NCBI GenBank assembly: GCA_963739095.1
Contig: CAVTZF010000007.1
Span: forward strand, 36,594 to 100,593
Direction: 5' to 3'
Origin: JACVRW01 sp963739095
GTDB taxonomy: Bacteria > Actinomycetota > Thermoleophilia > Solirubrobacterales > Thermoleophilaceae
Length of the DNA stretch: 64,000 bases
Shown here piece after piece: positions 25,993 to 33,691 of the stretch; the first letter of the stretch is position 1, and each line of letters starts with the position of its first letter. The notes beneath the pieces were generated by a model that ran no database searches, was not told the DNA's origin, and saw only the letters and a list, made by a program, of their open reading frames with translations. A program made the position numbers and the translations under genes.

Positions 25993-27057
25993 CTACCAGC
26001 GCGCCAGGCTCGTATCTGGCTCGAGCCTGAGCGCGAATGCGGTGATCAGCGCGATCGCCGCCTCGACGTCGGCGAGCTCGACGACCTCGACGGGTGAGTG
26101 CATGTAGCGCAGCGGGATCGACAGGATCGCCGTCGGCACGCCGGCGCGGCTCAGGTGGATGGAGTCCGCGTCGGTGTGGGTCGAGCGCCCCGAGACCTCG
26201 GTGGTGATCGCGATGCCCTCGGCCTCGGCGGCCTCGTCGAGCAGCTGGTTGACCCGTGCGCTCACGATCGCCCCGCGGGTCAGCACAGGTCCCTCGCCGA
26301 GGCCATGGTCGCCGAGCTGACCCGCCTCGACGCCCGGGACGTCGGTGGCGTGCGTCACGTCGACGACGATCGCGACGTCCGGCTCGAGCTCGAATGCCAT
26401 CGCACGCGCCCCGTGCGCGCCGATCTCCTCCTGGACCGCCGCCACGCCGGCCACCGGGCCGGCGCCTCCGCCCGCCTCCGCGACGCGCCGGGCCACCTCG
26501 AGCGCGACGTACACGCCGAGGCGGTTGTCGAGCGCCCGCGAGGCGAGCCGCCCGTCGAGTAGGTCGACGGGCTGGGTGGCGATCACGACCGGGTCGCCGA
26601 GGCGGACGAGGCCGAGCGCCTCGTCGCGATCCTTCGCGCCGATGTCGACGTGGAGGGCCTTGAGCTCGACCGCCTTCTTGCGCTCGTCGCTCTCGAGCAG
26701 GTGAATCGGCTTGCGCCCGCAGACGCCGGGCACCGGACCGTCCGCGGTCAGCACCTCGACGCGCTGGCCCACCAGGATCTGCGCGTCCCAGCCGCCGGAC
26801 GAGACGACCTTTAGCTGCCCCTCCTTGGTCACGTGGCTGACGAGCACGGCGATCTCGTCGATGTGGCCGACGACGGCGAGCAGCGGGTGCTCCCCGCGTC
26901 CGTCGACTCGCGCCACCGGCGTTCCCATGGCGTCGACCGTGACCGACGACGCGAACTCCTCGGCGGCCTCGCGCCAGGCGGCGACGGCGGGGCCCTCCTG
27001 GCCGGGGGCGCCGGGCGTCGTGAGCAGCCGCTCGAGGACCTCCGGGGCGGCGCTCAT
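25993..27057 (-). CDS. M42 family metallopeptidase (FrvX-like)
   Basis: 354 residues. Zinc ligands of the M42 family are visible: VVGHIDEIAVLV, LDNRLGVYVALE, AVQEEIGAHGARAM and DVTHATDVPG, followed by the late histidine MHSPVEVVELAD. Members are cobalt- or zinc-dependent aminopeptidases that form large tetrahedral particles; some are annotated as endoglucanase. The ATG overlaps the OsmC stop (ATGA), so it is the second gene of a two-gene operon. Confidence 0.9.
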   Translation of the reverse strand: MSAAPEVLERLLTTPGAPGQEGPAVAAWREAAEEFASSVTVDAMGTPVARVDGRGEHPLLAVVGHIDEIAVLVSHVTKEGQLKVVSSGGWDAQILVGQRVEVLTADGPVPGVCGRKPIHLLESDERKKAVELKALHVDIGAKDRDEALGLVRLGDPVVIATQPVDLLDGRLASRALDNRLGVYVALEVARRVAEAGGGAGPVAGVAAVQEEIGAHGARAMAFELEPDVAIVVDVTHATDVPGVEAGQLGDHGLGEGPVLTRGAIVSARVNQLLDEAAEAEGIAITTEVSGRSTHTDADSIHLSRAGVPTAILSIPLRYMHSPVEVVELADVEAAIALITAFALRLEPDTSLARW

Positions 27058-27521
27058 CGGCTCACCTGCGCGAACTCGACGCGCGGCTCGAGCACGACCT
27101 CGCCGTTCAGGCTGTTGGCGATGTAGCAGTACCCGTGCGCCTGCTCGACGAGCTTCGCGATCCGCTCCTCGCTGGCCTCGCCGGCGATGACGATCCGCGG
27201 CCGCAGCGTTATCTGTGTCAGCCGGACGGGCTCGTCGTCGAACGGCATCACGCCGCTGGCGTCGTCCTCGTACTCGACGACGTCGATGCGCGCCTTGCTG
27301 GCGAGGTGGAGGAAGAAGAGCATCTGGCAGGAGGACGCGGCCATCACCACGAGCTGCTCCGGGTTGAGCACCGCCGCGTCGCCCTGCGACTCGCCCGTCG
27401 TCAGGCGCACCTCCTGCTCGGCAGGAGGTGCCGTCGCGGTGTGCTCGCGGTCGTAGTGGTCCCAGCCGAGACCGGTCGATCCGGTCCAGCGCAGGCGGGT
27501 CTCGTAGCGGTGCTCATCCAT
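27054..27521 (-). CDS. OsmC family peroxiredoxin-like protein
   Basis: 155 residues from ATG 27521. Both redox cysteines of the OsmC/Ohr fold are present: ASSCQMLFFLHLA and HGYCYIANSLNG. The family reduces organic hydroperoxides. The start is supported by TAGACT 10 bases upstream; the longer in-frame extension (RARALFPKLLRRL) lies upstream of that promoter and is not protein-like. Promoter region shared with the divergent DUF427 gene. Confidence 0.88.
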   Translation of the reverse strand: MDEHRYETRLRWTGSTGLGWDHYDREHTATAPPAEQEVRLTTGESQGDAAVLNPEQLVVMAASSCQMLFFLHLASKARIDVVEYEDDASGVMPFDDEPVRLTQITLRPRIVIAGEASEERIAKLVEQAHGYCYIANSLNGEVVLEPRVEFAQVSR

Positions 27522-27531
27522 GAAGCCGCTG

Positions 27532-27575
27532 AGTCTACGTAGGAGCTTGGGGAATAGAGCCCGGGCGCGTAACGT
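27532..27575. promoter_or_regulatory. Divergent leaderless -10 elements, OsmC and DUF427 genes
   Basis: Minus strand TAGACT (27537-27532) lies 10 bases before ATG 27521. Plus strand TAACGT (27570-27575) lies 11 bases before ATG 27587. Confidence 0.45.
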
Positions 27576-27586
27576 CTTCGTCATTC

Positions 27587-28399
27587 ATGAGCACGAAGAT
27601 GCAGGACCTGATAAGCGAGGCCCGCGGGCTGCTCCGGTATCACCCGATCGAGCGGCGCGTGCGAGCAAAGCTCGGCGCGGACACCATCGTCGACAGCACC
27701 CGCGCGCTGCTCCTCTGGGAGCCGCGCCGCGTGTGCCCGTCCTACGCCGTCCCGGCCGAGGACATCGAGGGCGAGCTGGCCCCGGCGCCGGCGACCAACG
27801 GCCACGTCGACGGCGTCCTGCACCCGGGGATCCCTTTCGAGGTGCACACGGCCGAGGGCGAGCCCGTCACGGTCGGCGGCCGTGCGGGCGCCGGCTTCCG
27901 GCTGGCGGACGAGGACCTCGCCGGCTACGTGGCGCTCGACTTCGCGGCCTTCGACTGGCTCGAGGAGGACGAGACCGTGACCGGGCACCCCCGCGACCCG
28001 TTCCATCGCGTCGACGTCTGCCGGAGCTCGCGACCAATCCGCATCGAGGTCGACGGCGAGGTGATCGCAGAGACGACGGCCGCCCGGCTCCTGTTCGAGA
28101 CGCAGCTGCCGACTCGCTTCTACCTGCCGCGTGAGGACATCCAGGCGGAGCTGCGGCCGAGCGAGGCGCGCAGCTACTGCCCCTACAAGGGCGCGGCCTC
28201 CTACTGGTCGCTCGAGGCCGGCGACCGTGTCCTCGAGGACATCGGCTGGACGTACGCGGAGCCGCTGCCCGACGCGGTCTCCATCAAGGGCCTGGTTGCG
28301 TTCTGGGACGAGCAGGTCGACGTGTTCGTCGACGGCGAGCCTCGCGGGCGCCCCGGCGGCGAGATCTCAAAGGCGCTGAAGGACGAGTTCGGCGTCTAG
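27587..28399 (+). CDS. Tandem DUF427 domain protein
   Basis: 270 residues containing two DUF427-like units. The first is about 30-130 (VDSTRALLLWEPRRVCPSYA) and degenerate; the second is about 145-245 (RPIRIEVDGEVIAETTAARL, then TRFYLPREDIQAELRPSEA and YCPYKGAASYWSL). The cysteine in YCPYKG is conserved in the family. DUF427 proteins are widespread in actinobacteria and function is not established. Start supported by the -10 element and by the position of the divergent OsmC gene. Confidence 0.82.
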   Translation: MSTKMQDLISEARGLLRYHPIERRVRAKLGADTIVDSTRALLLWEPRRVCPSYAVPAEDIEGELAPAPATNGHVDGVLHPGIPFEVHTAEGEPVTVGGRAGAGFRLADEDLAGYVALDFAAFDWLEEDETVTGHPRDPFHRVDVCRSSRPIRIEVDGEVIAETTAARLLFETQLPTRFYLPREDIQAELRPSEARSYCPYKGAASYWSLEAGDRVLEDIGWTYAEPLPDAVSIKGLVAFWDEQVDVFVDGEPRGRPGGEISKALKDEFGV

Positions 28400-28431
28400 G
28401 CCTCTCCCAAGAGAACGACAGGGCGCGGGCC

Positions 28432-29856
28432 TCACCCGGGTTGGACGTTCTTGTTGTGGTGGAAGGCGTTGTCAGGGTCGTACTTGGCCTTGACTTCGGC
28501 GAGTCGCCGGTAGGTCTGATCGCCGTAGGCCTCTCGTACCCGGCTGGAGTCGTCGTCGGAATCAAGGAAGTTGACGTAGACGCCGCCAGCGCGGTGCGGG
28601 TGGAGGGCTTGGAGGAACCGCCGCGCCCAAGCGGTCTCGGTCACGGCGTGCTGGCCGGACTCGTCTGGGAGCCACACCGCTTCGATGACGATGTTGTGGG
28701 CCACGTCGCGGCCGGCGTAGGCGGTGGCGTCGTGGGGAACTCGGGCGACGGCGCCACCCAGGTGGAACATCGCCGCGTACGACCGGGGCGAGCTGGCGGC
28801 GTAGGCGTGATCGGCGATGACGGCGATGGCGTCGTCTGGGAGGCCGGCGAGGTTCGTCGACTTCCAGTAGTAGTGCCACCCGTGGAGGACGGTGTCGTCG
28901 ATGCCGCCCTGGAAGGCGACGTACGGCGACGGTGCGAGCAGGTCGACGAGCGGCGTCCCAAACCGGCGGAGGGCTCGCACCGCACGCTCGCCGTCTTCGA
29001 CGGCGCCGGCGTAGCAACAGGCGACGGCGATGGCCGGCCGCCAGTGCAGGTCCTCGGGGATGCCCGGTAGTGGGGGTACGGTGCCGAGCCTGACGACGCT
29101 GCCGAGCTCGTCGGGCGCTTCGGCGGCGAAGTCCCGGTAGAAGCGCAGCACGTCGGTGGTGTCGTCGGCCGCCCAGAGGACGGGCCCGGCCATCACGGTC
29201 GGGCCGACGGGGTGGAGAGAGAACCGGAACGAGGTAACGACGCCGAAGTTGCCGCCGCCGCCTCGCAGCGCCCAGAACAGATCGGGGTGTTCGTCGGCGG
29301 ACGCTCGCACGATGCTGCCCTCGGCAGTGACCACCTCGGCGGCAAGCAGGTTGTCGACGCTGAGCCCGTGCTTGCGCATGAGGTGGCCGATGCCACCGCC
29401 GAGGGTGAGCCCGGCGACGCCGGTGTGGCCCACGATGCCGCCGGTGGTGGCGAGACCGTGGGCCTGCGTCTCGTGGTCGACGTCGCCCCACAGAGCGCCA
29501 CCCTGCACCCAGGCCGTGCGACCGGCGGGGTCGACCCACACGGCCCGCATCGTCGAGAGGTCGATGACGACCCCGTCGTCGCACACCGCGGTGCCGGCCA
29601 CGTTGTGGCCCCCGCCCCGTACGGCGATCTCCAGGTCGTGGTCGCGCGCGAAGCGCACCGCCGCGGCCACATCGGCCACGCCCGCGCAGCGAGCGATGCA
29701 GGCTGGATGGCGGTCGATCGCGCCATTCCAGATCCTGCGCGCAGTGTCGTAGCCGCGGCTGGTCGGCAGCAGCAGCTCTCCGCGGAACGATCCTCCGAGC
29801 TCGTCGAACGCCGTCGTCTCGAGGGGCCGTGCGTCTGGTGTCTGGATAGCGCTCAT
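28432..29856 (-). CDS. FAD-linked oxidase, berberine-bridge-enzyme type
   Basis: 474 residues. FAD-binding PCMH domain with IAVRGGGHNVAG, whose histidine normally carries the covalent FAD. The second covalent site of bicovalent enzymes (Cys) is replaced (GIVGHTGVAGLTLGGG), so one covalent link is expected. The BBE C-terminal motif is intact: YRRLAEVKAKYDPDNAFHHN. These enzymes oxidise sugars, alkaloids or other alcohols with oxygen; no signal peptide, so cytoplasmic. Good ribosome binding site (AGGAGG, 7 bases before ATG). Divergent from an HxlR-type regulator that probably controls it. Confidence 0.88.
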   Translation of the reverse strand: MSAIQTPDARPLETTAFDELGGSFRGELLLPTSRGYDTARRIWNGAIDRHPACIARCAGVADVAAAVRFARDHDLEIAVRGGGHNVAGTAVCDDGVVIDLSTMRAVWVDPAGRTAWVQGGALWGDVDHETQAHGLATTGGIVGHTGVAGLTLGGGIGHLMRKHGLSVDNLLAAEVVTAEGSIVRASADEHPDLFWALRGGGGNFGVVTSFRFSLHPVGPTVMAGPVLWAADDTTDVLRFYRDFAAEAPDELGSVVRLGTVPPLPGIPEDLHWRPAIAVACCYAGAVEDGERAVRALRRFGTPLVDLLAPSPYVAFQGGIDDTVLHGWHYYWKSTNLAGLPDDAIAVIADHAYAASSPRSYAAMFHLGGAVARVPHDATAYAGRDVAHNIVIEAVWLPDESGQHAVTETAWARRFLQALHPHRAGGVYVNFLDSDDDSSRVREAYGDQTYRRLAEVKAKYDPDNAFHHNKNVQPG

Positions 29857-29965
29857 CTCGTCCTCCTAGCTGTGCTCGATGAGCGTCCCACCAGCCGGCC
29901 CGGGCTGACTAGTTCTACTTTCGAACCAACCGGTGCTAGTAGCAGACCTACCGCGAATCCGCGGT

Positions 29966-29971
29966 TAGCAT
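29966..29971 (+). promoter_or_regulatory. -10 of leaderless promoter, HxlR-type regulator
   Basis: TAGCAT, 9 bases before GTG 29981. The 124-base divergent region also holds CTACT...AGTAG and GTTC...GAAC half-sites near 29915-29942 that could be the regulator's operators. Confidence 0.45.
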
Positions 29972-29980
29972 GGTGGCGCG

Positions 29981-30715
29981 GTGCGCAGCTACGCGCAGTA
30001 CTGCCCGGTCGCCAAAGCCACCGAGATCCTCGGCGACCGTTGGACGCTTCTGATCATGCGCGAGATGCTCGGCGGCGCGAGCGGCTTCAACGAGCTCCAA
30101 CGCGGCCTCCCAGGGATCTCGCGCTCGGTCCTCGCCGACCGCATGCGCGCGCTCGAGCGGGCCGAGGTCATTGAGCGCAGGACGGGCCCCAAAGGCCGCA
30201 CCCTCGAATATCGCCTCACGACCGCCGGCCGTGACCTCCAGCCGGTCGTGCAGGCGATCGGCGAGTGGGGGGCGACTTGGTCGTTCACCGACCCGCGCCC
30301 CGAGGAACTCGATCCGGACCTGTTGATCGTCTGGATGGCCCGGCACGTCGATCGCCAGCGGCTCCCGCCCAACCGAACCGTCGTTCAGTTCGACTTTCGC
30401 GCACCCAAGCGGCGTTACTGGATGGTCCTCGAACCCTCAGAGGTCTCGGTCTGCCTCCAGCATCCCGGCTTCGACGTCGACCTCGAGGTCATCGTCGACA
30501 CGGCCACGCTCTACCGCGTCTACCTGGGACGGGCCGACCTGGACGGCGCGATTCGAGCCGGCCAGCTGACGATCAGCGGCCCGCGGACGCTGCAACGCGG
30601 AATCCGCCAGTGGTTCACCTGGAGTGCGTTCGCCCCAGCCAGCCGCTCGGCGCAGAAGCGCCGCACAGCCGCCTCACGCCTCGCCAGCCCTCATCGCGTA
30701 CGGATTGCCGAATGA
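29981..30715 (+). CDS. HxlR-family regulator with C-terminal SCP2-like domain
   Basis: 244 residues. The N-terminal 100 residues are a winged helix of the HxlR type: CPVAKATEILGDRWTLLIMR, then GFNELQRGLPGISRSVLADR and RALERAEVIERR. The C-terminal half (about 115-215: RTVVQFDFRAPKRRYWMVLE, GFDVDLEVIVDTATLYRVYL) has the pattern of a SCP2-like sterol-carrier domain often fused to these regulators and may bind the inducer. The last 25 residues are basic and low in complexity. Likely regulates the divergent FAD oxidase. Confidence 0.85.
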   Translation: MRSYAQYCPVAKATEILGDRWTLLIMREMLGGASGFNELQRGLPGISRSVLADRMRALERAEVIERRTGPKGRTLEYRLTTAGRDLQPVVQAIGEWGATWSFTDPRPEELDPDLLIVWMARHVDRQRLPPNRTVVQFDFRAPKRRYWMVLEPSEVSVCLQHPGFDVDLEVIVDTATLYRVYLGRADLDGAIRAGQLTISGPRTLQRGIRQWFTWSAFAPASRSAQKRRTAASRLASPHRVRIAE

Positions 30716-30789
30716 CGGCGATCCGGCGTGCAAACAGGCATCTCGCAGAGATCCCGGAGTTCGACGTACGCGCGCCGCAGTAGCGCGCC

Positions 30790-31197
30790 CTACTCCCGTA
30801 GCCCCACGGCTTCGAGGGCTTCGGCGAGCGTCAGGAACACCTGCCGTCGCACGAGCTTGCGGTCCCGCAAGGTACCGACCATGTGGACGTGCATCGGAAC
30901 CCTCACCCCGCTGCTCCTTCCCACGCCCTCAAAGCGCACAGAGGCGATCACCATATCGTCGGCCTCCTTGACTCCCTCCAAGCGCCCTTCGAGGGGGCCC
31001 AACTCCTCCCTCACCCCCAGGATGGCCGCCGCCCACCGCCTCACTCCATCGTGTCCGAGGTAGACGGGCTCAACCCCAGGTATGGACTGCTCCTCCCACT
31101 CAACGGCGGGGTCGCACTCGGCCACGATGGCCTCTATGTCGCCGTCGTTGAAGGCCTGCAGGAGGCGGCGAACCATGTCCATGTTCTCCTGCCCCAT
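30790..31197 (-). CDS. SnoaL/NTF2-like protein
   Basis: 135 residues from ATG 31197, starting MGQENMDMVRRLLQAFNDGD, the usual opening of SnoaL-like ketosteroid-isomerase-fold proteins, then VAECDPAVEWEEQSIPG and a C-terminal strand VRRQVFLTLAEALEAVGL. Function cannot be assigned. GATACT (minus strand 31211-31206) lies 8 bases before the ATG. Converges with the HxlR gene. Confidence 0.8.
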   Translation of the reverse strand: MGQENMDMVRRLLQAFNDGDIEAIVAECDPAVEWEEQSIPGVEPVYLGHDGVRRWAAAILGVREELGPLEGRLEGVKEADDMVIASVRFEGVGRSSGVRVPMHVHMVGTLRDRKLVRRQVFLTLAEALEAVGLRE

Positions 31198-31254
31198 CGC
31201 TGTCCAGTATCCGCCGCTCCACGGGGCGCGTCCATGATGGCCGTCACCCAACGA

Positions 31255-31448
31255 GAGCGGGCGGGGAGCGTCCTAACCGCTGGCCTGCGTGCCGCCGTGC
31301 CAGCCGAAGAAAACGCGCGGCTGCTCGGTCTCCTCGTCGGGGAGCGGCTGCTGCGCGAGCCACGGCGCGAGCGCGGCGTTGCCCGCCACGAGCCTGTCGA
31401 TGCGGATACCCGGACGCCCGACCTCGCCGGACGCGAGCGCATGGTTCT
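31255..31448 (-). other. Possible protein remnant in the 31198-31537 gap
   Basis: On the minus strand one frame reads NHALASGEVGRPGIRIDRLV, then AGNAALAPWLAQQPLPDEET and FFGWHGGTQASG before a TAG. Codon third positions look coding, but there is no start codon and a terminator lies directly upstream. It may be the tail of a lost gene. No family recognised. Apart from the terminator, nothing else is seen in the gap. Confidence 0.25.
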
Positions 31449-31484
31449 CCCAAAAAGAAACGACCCCGCTTTCGCGAGGCCGTT
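31449..31484 (-). terminator. Rho-independent terminator of the 31538-31897 gene
   Basis: On the minus strand an 11-bp stem (AACGGCCTCGC with GCGGGGTCGTT, two G-T pairs) closes a GAAA tetraloop and is followed by TCTTTTT. It lies 54 bases after the stop of the membrane-protein gene. This is the best intrinsic terminator in the window. Confidence 0.85.
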
Positions 31485-31537
31485 CCTGAGGGAGGAGTGA
31501 TGCGATATGTGTGATGCGTCTCTGAGAGGAAGTCTTC

Positions 31538-31897
31538 TTACGCCGGGCTCGCGCTGTAGCGCGTGATCGAGGTCACGACCAGGGCGAGCGCACCCGCGGC
31601 GGCGAACACCGGCGCCACGCTCGTCTCGCCCGTGAGCCCGAAGATCGCAGCCGCCACGAACAGCCCGAACGCCAGCGCGCGGTCGTAGACCGCGTGCGCC
31701 GAGATCGGGAGCGTGCCGCGGCCCTCGGTGGCGGTGCCCGCGACCCCGAGCTCGACCGCGAGGGCGCCGAGCACGAGCCCGGTGATGAGCGCCGCGGAGC
31801 CGGCCCCAAGCAGGGCAGGACCCGCGATCAGCCCGATGCCGGCGGCCATGAGAAGGCCTGCTCGTGCAGCGGGTGAAATGAGCCTCAGAACCGTCAT
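31538..31897 (-). CDS. Small membrane protein, four helices
   Basis: 119 residues, almost entirely hydrophobic, with about four helices: AGLLMAAGIGLIAGPALL, SAALITGLVLGALAVELGVAG, YDRALAFGLFVAAAIFGLTG and VAPVFAAAGALALVVTSITR. No family recognised. ATG 31897 is supported by TAACCT (minus strand 31911-31906) 8 bases upstream. A CRP-type palindrome is centred about 42 bases upstream of the start, the position of a class II activator site. Followed by a strong terminator. Confidence 0.7.
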   Translation of the reverse strand: MTVLRLISPAARAGLLMAAGIGLIAGPALLGAGSAALITGLVLGALAVELGVAGTATEGRGTLPISAHAVYDRALAFGLFVAAAIFGLTGETSVAPVFAAAGALALVVTSITRYSASPA

Positions 31898-31930
31898 CGA
31901 GACCGAGGTTACGCTCGGTAGGTCAGCGCT

Positions 31931-31948
31931 GTGTGACGTGGGTCACAC
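31931..31948. promoter_or_regulatory. CRP/FNR-type palindromic operator
   Basis: GTGTGACGTGGGTCACAC: perfect 7-base arms with a 4-base centre, containing TGTGA-N6-TCACA, the CRP consensus. Its centre is about -42 from the leaderless start of the membrane-protein gene and about -34.5 from the tlyA start, so binding could activate the first and block the second. Confidence 0.7.
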
Positions 31949-31961
31949 AGGCTCTCGCGGG

Positions 31962-31967
31962 TAGTCT
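31962..31967 (+). promoter_or_regulatory. -10 of leaderless promoter, tlyA
   Basis: TAGTCT, 6 bases before GTG 31974. Confidence 0.5.
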
Positions 31968-31973
31968 GCAGCG

Positions 31974-32762
31974 GTGCCGAAGCGCCGGCTCGACAGCCTG
32001 CTGGCCGATCGCGGCCTGTACGAATCACGCTCACGCGCCGCGGCAGCGGTGCTCGCCGGCGACGTCACCGTGGCCGGTCGCCCGGCCCGCAAACCGGGCG
32101 AGCTCGTGGCCGAGGACACGGACGTGGCCGTGGCCGCCGAGCCGCCGTTCGTGTCCCGCGGCGGCATCAAGCTCGCCAACGCGCTCGACGCCTTCGGCAT
32201 CGATCCCGCCGGCCGGCGGGCGCTCGACGTTGGCGCCTCGACCGGCGGCTTCACCGACTGCCTGCTGCAGCGCGGTGCGAGCTCGGTGATAGCGCTCGAC
32301 GTGGCCTACGGCGAGCTGCACTGGCGGCTGCGCAACGACCCTCGTGTCACGGTCATCGAGCGGCGCAATGCGCGCTCGCTGCAGCCGGACGAGCTTCCCT
32401 ACGCGCCGGACCTGATCGTCGCCGACGTGTCGTTCATCTCGCTGACCAAGGTGCTGCCTGCGGTGCTCGCCTCCGCGGCGCCCGTGTTCGACTGCCTCGC
32501 GATGATCAAGCCGCAGTTCGAGGTCGGCCGCGAGCGCGTCGGGAAGGGCGGCGTCGTCCGCTCGGACGACGACCGCCGGGCGGCCTTCGTCGAGGTGGGG
32601 GAGCGGATGCGTACCGAGCTCGGTGTCGCGGTGCTGGGCTACGCGCCGTCCGGGCTGCCCGGGCCGGCGGGCAACCGCGAGAGCTTCGTCTGGCTCGCCG
32701 AGGAGGGACGGCCGGGCGAGGTTCAGGATCTCGAGCTCGCGGCAAGAATTGCGGAGCCGTGA
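31974..32762 (+). CDS. tlyA: TlyA family rRNA 2'-O-methyltransferase
   Basis: 262 residues. N-terminal S4 RNA-binding domain (RRLDSLLADRGLYESRSRAA, then AVLAGDVTVAGRPARKPG) and a FtsJ-like methyltransferase with SAM motif LDVGASTGGFTDCLLQRGA, VIALDVAYGELHW, LIVADVSFISL and MIKPQFEVGR. In mycobacteria TlyA methylates 16S and 23S rRNA and confers capreomycin sensitivity. First gene of tlyA-nadK-recN; overlaps nadK by 4 bases. Confidence 0.93.
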   Translation: MPKRRLDSLLADRGLYESRSRAAAAVLAGDVTVAGRPARKPGELVAEDTDVAVAAEPPFVSRGGIKLANALDAFGIDPAGRRALDVGASTGGFTDCLLQRGASSVIALDVAYGELHWRLRNDPRVTVIERRNARSLQPDELPYAPDLIVADVSFISLTKVLPAVLASAAPVFDCLAMIKPQFEVGRERVGKGGVVRSDDDRRAAFVEVGERMRTELGVAVLGYAPSGLPGPAGNRESFVWLAEEGRPGEVQDLELAARIAEP

Positions 32763-33619
32763 GCGGCCGCCCGAAGGGGATCACCGTGTTCACCCACACG
32801 CGCGTCGCCGACACGCGCGGCGCTCTGATGCGCGTGCTCGAGCAGGCCCGCAAGGCGAGCGTCGAGGTCTACGTCTCGACCGAGGAGGCGGCCAAGCACG
32901 GGCTCGAGCCGGAGGAGGGCCTCGTCATCGAGGACGGCCTCGAGGGGAAGGCGGACGTCGCGATCGTCCTCGGCGGCGACGGCACCATCCTGTCCACGCT
33001 GCGCCGCTACAGCGGGACGCGGGTGCCGGTGTTCGCCGTCAACTTCGGGGCGATCGGCTTCCTCGCCACGGTCGAGCCGTGGGAGCTCGAGCAGGGCGTC
33101 CGGCACGCGCTGGCGGGCGAGTTCGATGTGATGGAGCTGCCCGAGCTGGTGGCTTCGCTCGGCAATGGCGAGGGGGCCGCCATCAACGACATCTCGTTCC
33201 ACCGCCGCCAGAACGGCCGCGTGGCCGAGCTCGCGTACTCGGTGGCGGGAGAGGAGCTCGGCGAGGTGCGCTGCGACGGCCTCGTCGCCGCGACCCCGGC
33301 GGGCTCGACCGGATACAACCTCGCCAACGGCGGCCCGGTGCTGGCGTGGGGCGTGGAGGGCTTCGTGGTCTCGTTCATCGCGCCGCACACGCTCACGGCT
33401 CGCTCGCTCGTCGTGGCGCCCGGCGACGTCCTCGAGGTGCGCAACCGCTCGCGCGAGGAGGAGGTCGACATGACGACCGACGGCCAGATGGTCGGTCCGC
33501 TGGCGCCGGAGGGGACCGTCGCGATCCGCTTCGAGAAGGGCCGCGCTCTGCTCGCGCAGGCGCCTGGCGCGACCTTCTACCACCGCCTGCGTGACAAGTT
33601 CGGACGGCTCTCGTACTGA
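32759..33619 (+). CDS. nadK: NAD kinase
   Basis: 286 residues. The GGDGT motif (VLGGDGTILSTLR), NFGAIGFLATVEP, and ATPAGSTGYNLANGGPV are intact. It phosphorylates NAD to NADP with ATP or polyphosphate. GTG start overlaps the tlyA stop. The order tlyA-nadK-recN is widely conserved. Confidence 0.95.
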   Translation: MSGRPKGITVFTHTRVADTRGALMRVLEQARKASVEVYVSTEEAAKHGLEPEEGLVIEDGLEGKADVAIVLGGDGTILSTLRRYSGTRVPVFAVNFGAIGFLATVEPWELEQGVRHALAGEFDVMELPELVASLGNGEGAAINDISFHRRQNGRVAELAYSVAGEELGEVRCDGLVAATPAGSTGYNLANGGPVLAWGVEGFVVSFIAPHTLTARSLVVAPGDVLEVRNRSREEEVDMTTDGQMVGPLAPEGTVAIRFEKGRALLAQAPGATFYHRLRDKFGRLSY

Positions 33620-33678
33620 ACGCGCGCAGTTTGCGCACGCTGATGTAACCGGGCCTCCGCTCCGTCGGACCCCGCTGG

Positions 33679-33684
33679 TAGACC
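33679..33684 (+). promoter_or_regulatory. -10 of leaderless promoter, recN
   Basis: TAGACC, 7 bases before GTG 33692. No LexA-type palindrome is seen here although recN is a common SOS gene. Confidence 0.35.
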
Positions 33685-33691
33685 TGCTGAC

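Noticed and set aside
29915..29945. GTTC-N7-GAAC near the HxlR gene as another LexA box
   Set aside because: The half-sites face the wrong way and have the wrong spacing (LexA needs GAAC-N4-GTTC).
30765..30795. GCGCGC hairpin between the HxlR and SnoaL-like genes
   Set aside because: Only 6 bp with a 7-base loop and no T-run; such matches are common at this GC content.
30883..31500. 205-codon open frame on the plus strand
   Set aside because: Antisense to the SnoaL-like gene and the terminator; no coding signal in its own frame.
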